NCBI GenBank assembly: GCA_973895155.1
Contig: OZ316898.1
Location: 17,980,001 to 18,044,000, forward strand
Length of the DNA stretch: 64,000 nt
Source: Marsupella aquatica
Lineage: Eukaryota > Marchantiophyta
Direction of reading: 5' to 3'
Shown: piece by piece, positions 1 to 10,256 of the stretch
Position numbering within the stretch: position 1 is the stretch's first letter
How the letters are laid out: each line of letters opens with the position of its first letter
Made by a program: the position numbers and the translations under genes
Notes under the pieces: model-generated
What the model was told of the DNA's origin: nothing
Seen by the model: only the letters and a program-made list of their open reading frames with translations
Database searches by the model: none

Positions 1-429
1 CTATTCTTTGTAGGGGTGAGGCACTTGGTTTTAGGGCTTCTAGTCACGTTCCATTGCTCGACCCTCACCCTGACTGAAGCTCTACCAGGCTCTTCAGTTC
101 GCCGTACCTAGCTTATATATGTTGGCCTAGTATAATGCATAATGCTATGTGAATCAAATCCAGTAACATTGGCCAAGAAATCATGCAGCTGAGTGGGTTT
201 TCGGTTCCACAGTGGAACTACAATAACTTTGAGAAACTAGAGTTATCTCTTGCTCAAGTGCACACTCTCGAGAAGAAGCATCATGTGTGCACTACAAATT
301 TTGCACCACATGATCAGTGCAAACCTGTAGAATTGTGCACTTATCAACAAAAGTGAATGATTTACATGTCTTTCTTACATATGCAATTTTCCTCCATCGT
401 TGAAGGGTTTAGGGGCTCCCACCTACTAA
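1..429. other. No gene recognised
   Basis: AT-rich DNA with only short, non-characteristic open frames. It contains several scattered short words built on GTGCAC and AAGTGCA that recur between 840 and 1090, on the other side of the inverted-repeat element, but no organised repeat. Confidence 0.5.
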
Positions 430-815
430 CACTGTTCACTGTAATTAGTGCGACTAACACTAATTTGAGAGCGCCCATTTTCAGGGTCTACATGCGAATA
501 AGTGTTAGTCACGCTAATTGTGTGCTGCCTAACACTATTTTTGCGCACATGAATTAGTGTTACTTTGGTCTTAAGAGTGGCAAAATAGAGAAGAAAAAAC
601 TATTGTGAAAAATCCACAACAATTAGTGTTACTTTGGACTCATGATCATCCATTTTTTACAAGCAATGTAAACTAAAGTGGAAAAAATTTGTTTTGAAAA
701 CCTTCAACAATTAGTGTTACTTGGGCTCAAAATCACTTTTACCAAAATTAGTGTTAGTAACACTAATTTTGTACTAATACTAATTCTTGCGTAACACTAC
801 TTACAGTGAACAATG
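430..815. mobile_element. Small inverted-repeat element (MITE-like)
   Basis: The ends are near-perfect inverted repeats: the left end reads CACTGTTCACTGTAATTAGTG and the reverse complement of the right end reads CATTGTTCACTGTAAGTAGTG, with 2 differences in 21 bases. The 386-bp interior repeats the word ATTAGTGTTAC several times and holds a 27-bp palindrome at 744-770. No coding capacity is visible. This looks like a non-autonomous DNA transposon. I could not find a convincing target-site duplication, so the superfamily is unassigned. Confidence 0.6.
744..770. repeat. Perfect 27-bp palindrome
   Basis: Two 13-base arms (AAAATTAGTGTTA and its exact complement) flank a single G. It sits near the right end of the inverted-repeat element at 430-815 and uses the same TTAGTGTTA word that recurs through that element. 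Confidence 0.85.
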
Positions 816-1932
816 TAGATTGTACATCCCTACCCTAAATTTGGTCCACTACTCCGTAAGTGCAATTTTTACTCTACTAACAAACTACATGCACTTATCA
901 CTAAGTGCAATTTGGTGGGATGTGGCACTTACCAATAAGTGTTCATGTACATTTAGCAAGGGTTTACTCTTTTAAGAATTTTGTTAAGTGAAAAGAATTC
1001 AAGAATTTGCTCTTACTAAAATGTGTAAAAAAGGAACAATGGGATGTCTTGCAAGCAGGCAGGTTTTTGCACTTATAAACTCTGCACTTAGAGAGACTAT
1101 TCAATAGGGCTTTTCCTCGGTCATTCATGGGTTGTCCAAGATCTAATGGGCTGTCCTAGATCTAATGATCAGTATCCAACTATGCCTATTTGAGGAGGTA
1201 AGAAAAATTCACTAAACATTGGACTTGCATTTAATAGCATACCATATAGTATACTAAGAAAGGCAACTCCTTGTGATATGATCACTCCATGGACCCCCTT
1301 GTTTCTTTGCATAATTATGGTGTTTCAATTCAAGAGCTTAGTTTTAGTTTGTGAATTAATCAATGCATCCTAGGAATGGGTTTATTATGACCTGAAATTT
1401 GTTTTCTGGAGCAGCCAAACAATCTTGGATTTGGCATAAAAGATTTATATGAGGGGATGTTTTATTTTTTATTACAAAAAAGAGTGTTTGGATTTGTCGA
1501 TACATGTTGCTGGAAGCCTAATTTATCTAAGTATGCCTAAGACGTCGCTCAGATGGCCTGGAACATGCGCTTCAAAGATGTGCCCCTTGTCTGTCGTGTT
1601 CTCGTCGCTGCTTGGAGCAGGGATGTTGGTGATCAGCCCTTGTTCCCTACTTTTCTACAGACGCTCGATCAGTATCTACGTCTGCAACCTGGTCATTCAA
1701 GTTGAACAACATGTCAACAAGCATCTTGTATGTGTGTCTGAGTGTAGTGACTTCTGTGAGGTAGGCTCCATTCTTATTCTGGATATACTTGTGCGTGGCC
1801 TCCTTCTCGGTCAGCTGGGCACGGCCATGTACTTGAGGACCTCCTTCTTGGTCAGCTGGTCTTTGTCAAAAGGCACAGCCATGTATTTTGAGGACCTCCT
1901 TCTGCACGCCTGCATTGCAATGGTATATCAAG
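816..1932. other. No clear gene; dispersed-repeat pieces
   Basis: Bases about 1260-1450 resemble 24700-24850: both contain the cccttgtttct, gagcttagttt and catgacctgaa words in the same order. Bases about 1490-1620 resemble 59455-59585, sharing gatacatg..gctgga and taag..tgcctaag. The minus strand from about 1930 to 1700 is partly open and may continue the coding-like block at 1933-2205, but stops interrupt it. An imperfect repeat of the phrase gaggacctccttct occurs at 1795-1900. Confidence 0.35.
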
Positions 1933-2205
1933 TTAGCTGGTTCTGGCTAAATAAATGTCATGCAATGGATTGGACTGGACTTTTGAGCTTCTTACCTGTT
2001 GCCGGTCTGTCAGAGGGCCTTGAAATCGACAAAGAAGTTTTTGCAACTGTCGATCAATTGTAATAGCTAGCTCCCTCCTTTTGATGTCGCACTCCCACTC
2101 TGTGGTCTCGATGTCAAGCCCATCAGCATACTTGCTCTGTCTGGCGTGGGGCTGTGTAGCTCCGGCCTGTGGTCCCCCATAGGGATCTCCCGCATGATTA
2201 GTCAT
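1933..2205 (-). pseudogene. Unrecognised coding-like block
   Basis: A 90-codon minus-strand frame with unbiased amino-acid use and a hydrophilic, probably helical middle section (charged residues in a WECDIKRRELAITIDRQL-type segment). Open pieces with similar character continue downstream to about 1700 in shifted frames. It lies downstream of, and on the same strand as, the PIF1-type helicase fragment at 2411-2890, so the two may belong to one decayed element. I do not recognise the family; it could also be a chance frame. Confidence 0.25.
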
Positions 2206-2410
2206 GCCAGCTCAACTGCGGTCATGGGCTATATTGAGAAAATGCCAAAAGTGTGAGTTGGTGTTAGTGTCATGTTGTGTGGTAGCATATATGTTTGTTT
2301 TATGTTAGAACAACCATACTTACATGCATGAAGTTTTTATTATTTTCTTAGATTTTTATTCCTTAATTGATTATCGATCAAGAGAGTGCAGTGGTATTAC
2401 CGTCATGATG

Positions 2411-2890
2411 TTAGTTGTCACAGATGGTGTAATGGTCTTTGTGTGCACTACCTCCTGTGAATGTGCCTAGCAGGATTTTCCAGCCTTGCTCTGCTTGTTG
2501 GTTGACATCTGCTCCACCACGGACGGGTAAGCAAAACACTATATAGTTGGATGGCGAGAGGTTTCCAACAATGCGCATGAATGACCTGTTCTTGACCCTA
2601 CTCAGCATGACGTAGACAAGTCCCGGTGCAAATGCATTCTTTATGTCCAATACAACCTTGCTGGCTACTGTGCATCCGTGGCTTTTGTGACTGGTAATTG
2701 CGTAGTCCAGGGTCCAAGGGAACATGTGGATTTCCAATAGGTCTTGAGCCCTGAGAAAAATTTGTTTTTGTGGACTATGCGGTTGGTTTTAATGAGGTTG
2801 TGGTTTGAAGATAGTTGCACGGAAGTTGTCTTTTTGCCATCACCAGTGGTCGTAATGTCCTTGAGGACTCTGTCATTGTCATTCATTGCA
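2411..2890 (-). pseudogene. PIF1-type helicase C-terminal fragment
   Basis: The minus-strand frame at 2411-2737 contains AITSHKSHGCTV followed by a segment with FAPGLVYVMLSRVKN. This is the arrangement seen near the C-terminus of PIF1-family superfamily 1B helicases, where a HKSQG-like motif is followed by a FAPG-YV-LSRV motif VI. PIF1-family enzymes are ATP-driven 5'-3' DNA helicases, and they also form the helicase part of Helitron Rep-helicase proteins. Here the Walker A and other upstream motifs are absent. The frame preceding it (2665-2886) overlaps in another phase, which implies a frameshift near 2740. I read it as a truncated, dead fragment. A Helitron origin fits plant repeats, but no Helitron end (TC start or CTRR with hairpin) was identified nearby, so a host PIF1 origin is not excluded. 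Confidence 0.7.
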
Positions 2891-3565
2891 TGTTGGGTGA
2901 GGTCTATGTTGTGGGTGAGAATTGATCACCTTGCATCCAATTGCCATGCACGCTGGTGAGTGTGTGGAAGTCTTGCTTACAATAATTGACTGTTTTATGT
3001 GAGCAAAAGTTTTACTCATGTGAACAAATCTTTTGGTTGTTCCTCACTTCATTGAATAGTTCTTTTTAACAAATATTTTCTACTCTTACCGCTGTTTCCC
3101 TTTGAAGAAGGACTACAGTAGTTAGGCTAGTGTGCTCTAAGGCTACCGGTAATCACAAAGCATTCTTTTCCAAACTGGAAATGTCTCTCTCAAAAGTGTC
3201 ATGAGTGATCTAAAAGTGCAAGTATATAACTAAAGTGTTCAATGCTCCAAACTCCAAAAATTTGAAGACTAGATTGAAATCGCACGAATCATGTCCAAAA
3301 CCATTTTGGTAGCATGTGATGAAACCTCTAGCACGCACCATAATACACAAGGTCCCGTGGAAAACAGGAATGCTTCAGTTTCCCTTTGCGTCTCCAATTT
3401 TTGGATGGTGACAAATAAGAAGTAAGAGCTGTGACTAACAATGGAAGTCTTTCCATAAGTGAGAAGCAGTCTTGCGTTTTCCTTCCTATTTTATGTTTGT
3501 TTGTTTGCATGTGAATATACTTTTGCGTGGAACTTGTGAACAGTTGGATCAACAGTTAATCCCAG
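2891..3565. other. No gene recognised
   Basis: Low-complexity AT-rich DNA with short frames only. No motif, inverted repeat or tandem repeat of note was seen before the truncated family M element begins at about 3566. Confidence 0.4.
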
Positions 3566-3704
3566 CCTGAACAAATGGGATATTCCATTAAGTTAGGGGT
3601 AGAAAAAATCCTAAAAAAACCTTTATTGACTTAAGTTTTAGGGTGTTTATTCCCCCAAAACTTTGCGCGTGATACGGGACACCCCTTGGATTGAGGCCCC
3701 TGAG
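3566..3704 (-). mobile_element. Truncated family M element
   Basis: Read on the minus strand, this begins with the terminal sequence CTCAGGGGCCTCAATCCAAG and continues with the words aataaacaccctaaaactta, gtcaataaagg and cccctaacttaatgg. These match, in order, the first half of the complete element at 25489-25797 and the split element at 61877. It stops abruptly at the GGAATATTCC-like word, so the second half and the far end are missing and no target duplication can be scored. Confidence 0.7.
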
Positions 3705-5777
3705 AAGTAGGGACCCCGGGATGACGTTGCTTTGAAACCTTTGTATAGTACACTTCATCACTGCCTCTCTCATTCTCTTGTTGGGATGAGGTTGTAGAGA
3801 GCTAGATACCGACCAATTGCACTTGCGGATATCATCGCTGATTGACCCAATAGAAGATAAAGTTCTACTGTCTGGAGGAGAAGCTCAAGGCTAGTGCTTA
3901 ACTATTTTTAATCAGTTATTTGTTTTAACGGTAGTTACTATTTTAATTTCAACACTCACTTATAAGGTTAGTGAAATTTAATGTGATTTCAAATACGATA
4001 TTATACAAATTAGTTGAATTTTCAAAAAATCAAAAATTAAATTAAATGGTTAGTGTTAAAAAATTATTCTTCCTTTGCATTTGGTTTATTTTTACGCTTA
4101 GAATTTATGGCATGGCAACCCAGATTTTACATGAAATTGCCACAAACACGATTTGTGCAGTCAATTTTCTTCACAAAACAGTCATGTCCTGTCTGTGACC
4201 TTAGATGGAATCCCCCCATTGCAAACACTATTCTCAGGTAGGATTACTTAGCTTGAAGTGATTTATATAAATACATATAACTAACTCAGATGACATGAAT
4301 TTGAGAGAATGGTTACTTGACTTTTGTGCAAAGGTTATTTTGTGACTCTATGGTACTTTCAAGCTTTGGATGGACATCCCAGCTTTTTTTACTTAAGATT
4401 TTGTTGTGGATTTTTCTGTTTAGATAAACTAGCCCAATTACCAGTTCCTTGAACGTAAATAGATATGAATAAAAACAATCTTGCAGTATAAATTTTCTAT
4501 GCGCACTATTTTAGTTAATCTTTGCCCATACTTGTTTCTTGTCCACCCTCATTTCAGTTTTGTCTTTATTTGAAATCAATATCATTTTTGTCTTTCCTCA
4601 TTAAAAAAATAAATTATTGAGACTCGTGATCACTTTTGTAAGGGTTACTGTCTAGAGGCTTCAGTCTAGACCCTAGGTTGTGAACTGCAGTTGGAGCTTT
4701 ACTAGTAAGATAGAGTGTTTCCCACTATTATGCTGCTGCTACCTTGGAGATGAAAGCATCACATCACTTTAGTTATTGACAAGACTCTGCCTTCTGGCCA
4801 AAATCCCTGTGAAGGTTAGCAATTCCTTTCTACTATCACCCCGCCCATCTTGAGGTATTCTATTTTGCGAGCAAACAGGAGATTTTGATAGCGAGGAGAA
4901 TGTTATTAGCGAGACACTAATGGTTTCAAATTTCGTTTGCTTCTTGGTGCCTTTTATATTTTTTGTCTTTTTTTAAAGACTCCAGATGGCTAGGGAGCTC
5001 GCTAGCAAAAAAGGGAGTCCCCAAAAGGGATGTTACCAACCAGTTAGTTGGTAGCGAGGCAGTTGGATGTAGAAAAATAGGGGTCATGCAAGAATGTTTT
5101 TTGCTCGTGCGAGAAGAAATTTTACTATTTGCTCGCACATTACAATTACCCTCCCATCTTCAATTAATTGTAAACCCATTGGTTAGTGAGACAAGGTTTT
5201 AGATGGTTCCACTATTGGTGCCTTAGTAGCAGCATAGTTGGAAACTGACATTTTTTTCTTGCCCACAAGGAGTATTCTTATTGGCTGAAATTCCATTCAA
5301 TTGACTTGATCGGGCCCCAAAACTGGTCCCATAATAATGTATTGTAAAAAGGAAACCAGCCGCCCCCACTACAGCGCAAGATGGGCCGAGAACAAAGTAC
5401 CACTAGTCATTAACAGGCGTAGGTAGACCTGAGGTAGGTCGACCACAAGGAGTAACCCCAAGTAAGAAGAATCAAACAAGGGGGGCAGAACCAGGGCCGA
5501 ATTAAATCATGCATTAATTGATGGGCAAGCCCAATCTGGGACCGCAAGTATGCCTTCCTGGTAAATCAGACTCCACTATAAGGGTTTGGTTCCATGCTGC
5601 AGGGGCGTGCAAAGTCTTGGGGAGTACGGCCGCACCCATGCAGTTTTGTCTTTTCTGTGGGCAAGCAAAGAGGATCAGGTGGCAAGGGGGGCATCCCAGG
5701 ACAAAACAGCACGGTGGGGAGCACGAGTTCCCTCATGAGACTGCTGGCACTCCTGGTTAGAGAATCTCCTGCGGTGG
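3705..5777. other. No gene recognised
   Basis: Short frames only, the longest (5518-5760 and 5594-5854) overlapping each other in different phases and lacking family motifs. The words gcgaga, gcgagc and gctcgc recur between 4865 and 5180 without a regular period. I see no tRNA, terminal repeat or conserved domain. Confidence 0.4.
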
Positions 5778-6050
5778 GGTCAAGTGAGCCTAAAAACTGC
5801 CAAAAAGAGCATATAAGGGCTTCGTTTTATTTTGGAGGGATGGCTCTCCAATAATGGTGGCCCACATCCCTATTTGAATGGTACCCAGTTTCCATTTTCA
5901 CAACTGTGACTCTCCTGCTCTAGGGTCGAGTGAGCCTAAAACTGCAAAAAGGAGCATACAGGGGCTTATTTTGGAGGGATGGCTCTCCCATGGTGCCCCC
6001 TACCCCTAAATGAGTGGTACCCAGTTTCCATTTTCACTACGGTGACTGCC
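5778..6050. repeat. Two-copy tandem duplication, about 146 bp
   Basis: The first copy begins ggtcaagtgagcctaaaaac at 5778 and the second ggtcgagtgagcctaaaact at 5924. Both continue through ttttggagggatggctctcc and gtacccagtttccattttca in the same order. The copies differ by scattered substitutions and a few small gaps. Confidence 0.75.
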
Positions 6051-6680
6051 ATGTTTGGTAAAAAATGGCAGCCAGGACAATATCTCTATCTTGGCCTACA
6101 CTCCCATCTACTTCAGAAATTCCACATGTCACAAGATCCTTGCTTGACATTTTGAACTGGGTAATATGATATCAAATCATTTTGGAGGGTTGGATAGGAC
6201 AGAGGTGAAAGAAAGAATAACAGCTGTTGCCTGAATTTAATAAGAGCCAACTCACACGTAGCAGCCCTTAACATTGTGGCCCTCAGCACTTGCAAAACTA
6301 CGGGGAGAAGTAGATCTGCTGCCCTGCAGCATCTCAAGTGCACAAGGCTGGTTGTGTCCCTCCCTTGTTGTTACCCCTTGAAGCTTATACTGGGGACACA
6401 TTGTTTTATTATGAAACAAATATCAGTTTGGATCATTTTGATGGTTATTGAATGTAGAATAGATTAGTACAAATTTCTACATATGTACATGTTCCATGTC
6501 TCACTGTGAGCCTCCCCCCCCCCGCCCCCCCCCCCCCCCCCCCCACATCAATAATGTTCTCCTAAGATATTGGTATTTAATCATAATGACATTAAAGATA
6601 CATGTACACCTAATGTAAACTGGACCTCAATATCCAAAACACTTGTCAATATGATATAAATATCTAATTATACTTTGGAT
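6051..6680. other. No gene; contains a cytosine tract
   Basis: Short, unconvincing frames on both strands. The notable item is a run of about 30 cytosines broken by one guanine (6514-6544). Bases 6672-6680 are the left copy of the 9-bp duplication flanking the family M element that follows. Confidence 0.45.
6514..6544. repeat. Poly-C tract with one G
   Basis: A near-homopolymer of cytosine on the + strand, guanine on the other strand. It could form i-motif or G-quadruplex-like structures in principle. It is also a place where assembly or base calling may be unreliable. Confidence 0.9.
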
Positions 6681-6802
6681 CTCCAGGGTTTCACTATATG
6701 GATGCCTCCCTATCCCTTGCGACGTTTTTAGGCCTCGGACCCCCTAAAATGTAAGAAAAATAATAATTTTCAACTCCTATGAAGTTAGAATATTCCAAAA
6801 TT

Positions 6803-7094
6803 TGTTAGGAATTGACTCGAGTTCCCGACTTAGTTAGTTTGGCCTTACTAGGGTTAGTTAACCCTGGATTACATTAGGATAAGATCTGCTTAGTTTAGGC
6901 CCACCCATCTTGGCCCCCTTGGGGGGTATACGTTGGAGAGAGAGCTTTCTCTCCTTCATTCTTCACATGTACTTCTCATGAGCTATGGATCCTTCAAGAG
7001 TTTCTCCATTGTGGTGTCTTGTTGGTGTAGTGTGAGATTGAGTGCTTTCATGTTCCGCATTCTTGTCTAGTACATGAGCCGACGGTTTCTTACA
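6803..7094 (+). repeat. 5' LTR of copia element 1
   Basis: 292 bp starting TGTTAGGAATTG and ending TTTCTTACA, the same length as the copy at 17005-17296. It should carry the element's promoter and start site; the only AT-rich core-promoter-like word is GTATA near 6927, which is weak. Confidence 0.95.
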
Positions 7095-7096
7095 AG

Positions 7097-7108
7097 TGGT
7101 ATCAGAGC
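7097..7108 (+). other. Primer-binding site of copia element 1
   Basis: TGGTATCAGAGC lies two bases after the 5' LTR. It is the standard complement to the 3' end of plant initiator methionine tRNA, used by most plant copia elements to prime minus-strand DNA synthesis. Confidence 0.93.
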
Positions 7109-8294
7109 TTCGTGTTCGAAGTTCGGTTGCGTGGACAGTGGTGAGAGTATTCTTTGTGTTGAATCGGGGTGACAAATTGGATCGTTATCGACGAGTGTAT
7201 GATCGTGTCATTGGTCATTGTACATTGGAGGTTTTGTGTTGGAATAGGTGACGGTTTTCCAATTGAAACTTCAATAGAAGTGTCGGATGTGTCATTGTGC
7301 TTCCAAAGGTATTGTAAGGTGAATAATCCTAAGATCTCTTGTGCACATCAATGCGTACTATGTTTTTTGGTAGAGATCTCATTGTTTTTTCATCAAACGA
7401 GTGCGGAGCAATGTTGATTGAGGCAGCATTGGGCTAGAAAGCAAACATTTTTTATTGGCGGCCATAGCCATGAGCTGCATGATACGGCTGTGCTGAATCA
7501 TGGATTAGGGCAGAAACCAAAGTTTGGCGATGACTTTGGATGCCTGGTGGTGAGATAGCTTTCGTCGTTCTAATTCCAACGTTGTAAAGCGGAGATCAAA
7601 CGGAGGTCTGGTTATGGAGTTATGTATGATCAAAGTTCCTGCCATTTGTGATACGAAAGAAGCGGCGCACATTGCGGGGAACGCTTTTCTACATGAGGCT
7701 CGTGTAGAACCTTGACTTGTTGGGCCACAAAGGCTTGGACAAACAGGTTTTCGTGCATTTTACCTTGAGGTGGCAAAGTCTTTCTACGCGAGACTTGCAT
7801 AGAAGTCTTGGTTTGTTCGGCGAATAGGACTGGACGAACGGCCTGAAAAATATTTCTTGAGGTGACAGGGACCTTTTTTTTACACAAGGGTCGTGTAGAG
7901 CTCACCCTCTACACGAGAGTTGTGTAGAAATGTGACCAGTTTCGTGTTCTGGTACCATTGTGGTACTATTTTTGTGATTCGATAGGGCAAACGAGTTTCG
8001 TTTTCAGAGATTTTTTGCACAAGTGTTCCCAAGGGAGTAGGGAAGGGGACTGAAAAATTTGTTTTGGAAATAGAGGTCTGTGGAATTTTTTATTAAAATA
8101 TTCCTTCAACGGGGTTTGAAACGAGGTCCTGGCTCAAGTGTCCATTTGTAGAGCTGCTTGGTGTTTTGGAAATATTACCTTGCAGGCTACACGGCGGTGC
8201 ATTTCATTTCCACTTTTGCCAACTTTCATTTTTGGTGATTTGTGTGTGGTGGTATTTTGGTACTTGTGTTTCCTATGTGTTTGTAACAACATCC
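7109..8294 (+). other. Untranslated leader of copia element 1
   Basis: About 1.2 kb between the primer site and the gag start with no convincing open frame. It contains the array of repeated short hairpins at 7689-7927. Packaging and dimerisation signals would be expected in such a leader, but none can be named from sequence. Confidence 0.7.
7689..7927 (+). repeat. Repeated hairpin array in the copia leader
   Basis: Four short inverted repeats have closely related sequence: CTACATGAGGCTCGTGTAG (7689-7707), TCTACGCGAGACTTGCATAGA (7783-7803), TACACAAGGGTCGTGTA (7881-7897) and CTACACGAGAGTTGTGTAG (7909-7927). The first three lie in imperfect tandem units of roughly 95-100 bp that also share cttg(a)(c/g)ttgtt, ggac(a/g)aac and ttgaggtg(g/a)ca. 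Stem bases vary in partly compensating ways, which suggests the fold matters more than the exact sequence. Confidence 0.7.
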
Positions 8295-9590
8295 ATGACT
8301 TCGCGAAAGCTTGCGACGCCAAAGTTTGAGGTGGAGAAGTTTGACGGGAAGGTCAGCTTTAGCCATTGGACTCGGAAGGTGACTAGTGTGTTGATCCAAC
8401 AGGGTCTTGAGAAGACCATCACTAGAGTGAAGCCCTCGACTCTGACAGATGAGGAGTGGGAAGACATGTTGGTGTAGGCGTGTAGTACAATTGAGTTGTT
8501 CTTGGCTAACAACATTCTCAAGAACGCATTGGGGATGGATCGTAATGCCAAGAAGATCTGGGATACGCTTAATCAGCTATACCAGAGTACTTCATTGACT
8601 ACTCATATTTACCAGTTGGAGCGGTTGTTCAGGTTGAAGTTAAAGGATGGTGGCAATATGAGTGATCACCTAAGTCTCTTTGATGAGATTGTGCACGAGG
8701 TGACCACGGCAGGAGATAAGTTGACCGATGAGTACCTTGCAATGCATTTGTTGATGTCGCTTCCGAAGAGTTTTTTGACATTGGTGACGGTCATCACACA
8801 TGACAAGACAACATTGAAGCTGGATGCGGTGAAGGCTACTATTCTTGCAGAATGGAGCAAGCGACATCTCTCTACCCGTGATGATGAGTCTGCTGCCTTA
8901 CTGGTTAGAGGCAGAACGATGGAGCGTACTACGGATCAGTCTAAATCTAAATCTCAGAGTAGATCTAAATCTAAGTCTTGTAGTAAGAAAGTTCAGTGTT
9001 GGCATTGCCATGAGAAGGGCCACACAAAGTGGAATTGTCCTTCTCTATCAAAGCAAAAGGGTTCTACTTCCAATGGTGCGTCCTCATCGTCAGCTGGCAT
9101 TGTGATTGCTGATCATGAGGATGTTGCTGAAGTGTTATGTATTGGTGTTGTGAATTTTGTGTATGACAATAAATGGATGTTGGATTTGGGTTCCTCTTAT
9201 CACGTGTGTCCAACGCAATCGTATTTCTCCACTTACCAACCTTGTACCCGTATTGTGGAAGTTGGAAATGGTGTCCGATGTACGATCGTTGGCATGGGGA
9301 CTATCAAATTCCCGATGTTTGATGGTGTTGTGAGAGCATTGATGGAAGTCAGGCACATACCAGACATCTCTAAGAACTTGATTTCTCTTGGCGCTTTGGA
9401 AGCTGGTGGATCTCATTTCACTGCAGGTGATGGTGCACTCTTTGTCGTCAAAGATGATGTATCTTTGATTAAGGCGCTACAGCAGAATAATTTATACATC
9501 TTGGAAGGAGATGTCATTGCTCCTAGAGTGGAGCATGTGCCTGGATTCTGTGGTGGAACGTTTGGATGCAGCGGCAACAGCTCCCGTTGA
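8295..9590 (+). pseudogene. copia element 1 gag and protease
   Basis: The frame starts MTSRKLATPKFEVEKFDG, a typical copia Gag opening (UBN2/retrotran_gag_2-like), and continues with the Gag core containing YQLERLFRLKLKDGGNMSDH. An arginine/serine-lysine-rich stretch precedes a CCHC zinc knuckle, CWHCHEKGHTKWNC (8997-9038). A retropepsin-type segment follows, LDLGSSYHVCP, with the catalytic aspartate codon at 9183-9185. Most copia proteases have D-S/T-G there; leucine replaces the hydroxyl residue. A TAG stop at 8475-8477 interrupts the frame after 60 codons, with downstream sequence in the same phase. The start was chosen because the Gag N-terminus begins exactly at this ATG. The frame is lost near 9540-9590, where the integrase continues in another phase. 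Confidence 0.9.
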
Positions 9591-10256
9591 ATCATCTTCG
9601 GCTGCTTCAATTGAAGCACCCTCAACATCTGGTTGCACACAAGCCATAGATTTGTGGCATGCACGGTTGGGGCACTTGAGTGGTAAAGGATTGGCAGCCT
9701 TGGCAAACAGAGATTTGCTACAAGGCACTCAATCTGGTAAACTCTCTTTCTATGAAGATTGCATCTTTGGCAAGCAGAGGAGAGTGAGTTCCAGTTCTAG
9801 TTCATACCATTCTCATGAAATTCTTGAGTATGTACATTCGGATGTTTGGGGTCCAGCGCCGGACCCGTCATTGGGTGGAGCCAGATATTTTGTGACGTTT
9901 GTAGATTATTACTCTCGAGTGTGTTGGCTGTACTACATGAAAGAGAAGTCTCAAGTATTTGAGATCTTCAAGGAGTGGAAAGCCATGGTGGAGCTACAGA
10001 CTGGGAAGGAGTTGAAGTGTGTTTGGTCAAATAACGGTGGCAAGTATAGGTCCAATGAGTTTGACCAATTTGGTCGGGACCTTGGCCTCAAGCGTCATTA
10101 TATTGTACCGGAGACCCCGCAGCATAATGGAATTGCAGAACGGTTGAATCGGACATTACTGGAGAAAGCACACAACATGCTTTGTAAGTCCAAATTGCCC
10201 AATAATTTTTGGGCTGAAGTTGTCAACCAAGCTGCATACGTCTACAATCTGTCACC
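9545..10256 (+). pseudogene. copia element 1 integrase, 5' part
   Basis: The region opens with the GAG-pre-integrase motif LWHARLGHLSGKGL, then the integrase core (rve): first catalytic aspartate in HSDVWGP (codon at 9841), second acidic position in the WSNNGGKYRS segment, third in NGIAERLNRT (glutamate codon at 10138-10140). In most copia integrases the second motif is S-D-N-G-G; here asparagine replaces the aspartate, so the enzyme would be inactive. In the preceding zinc-binding part one cysteine is also replaced (YEDCIFGK). The frame is broken at 10256, where the 4.6-kb insertion begins. The remaining integrase C-terminus resumes at 14870. Confidence 0.92.

Noticed and set aside
1449-2063. 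204-codon plus-strand frame
   Set aside because: Composition is Ser/Leu/Cys-rich with no motif, it overlaps a more protein-like minus-strand block, and it includes sequence shared with non-coding repeats.
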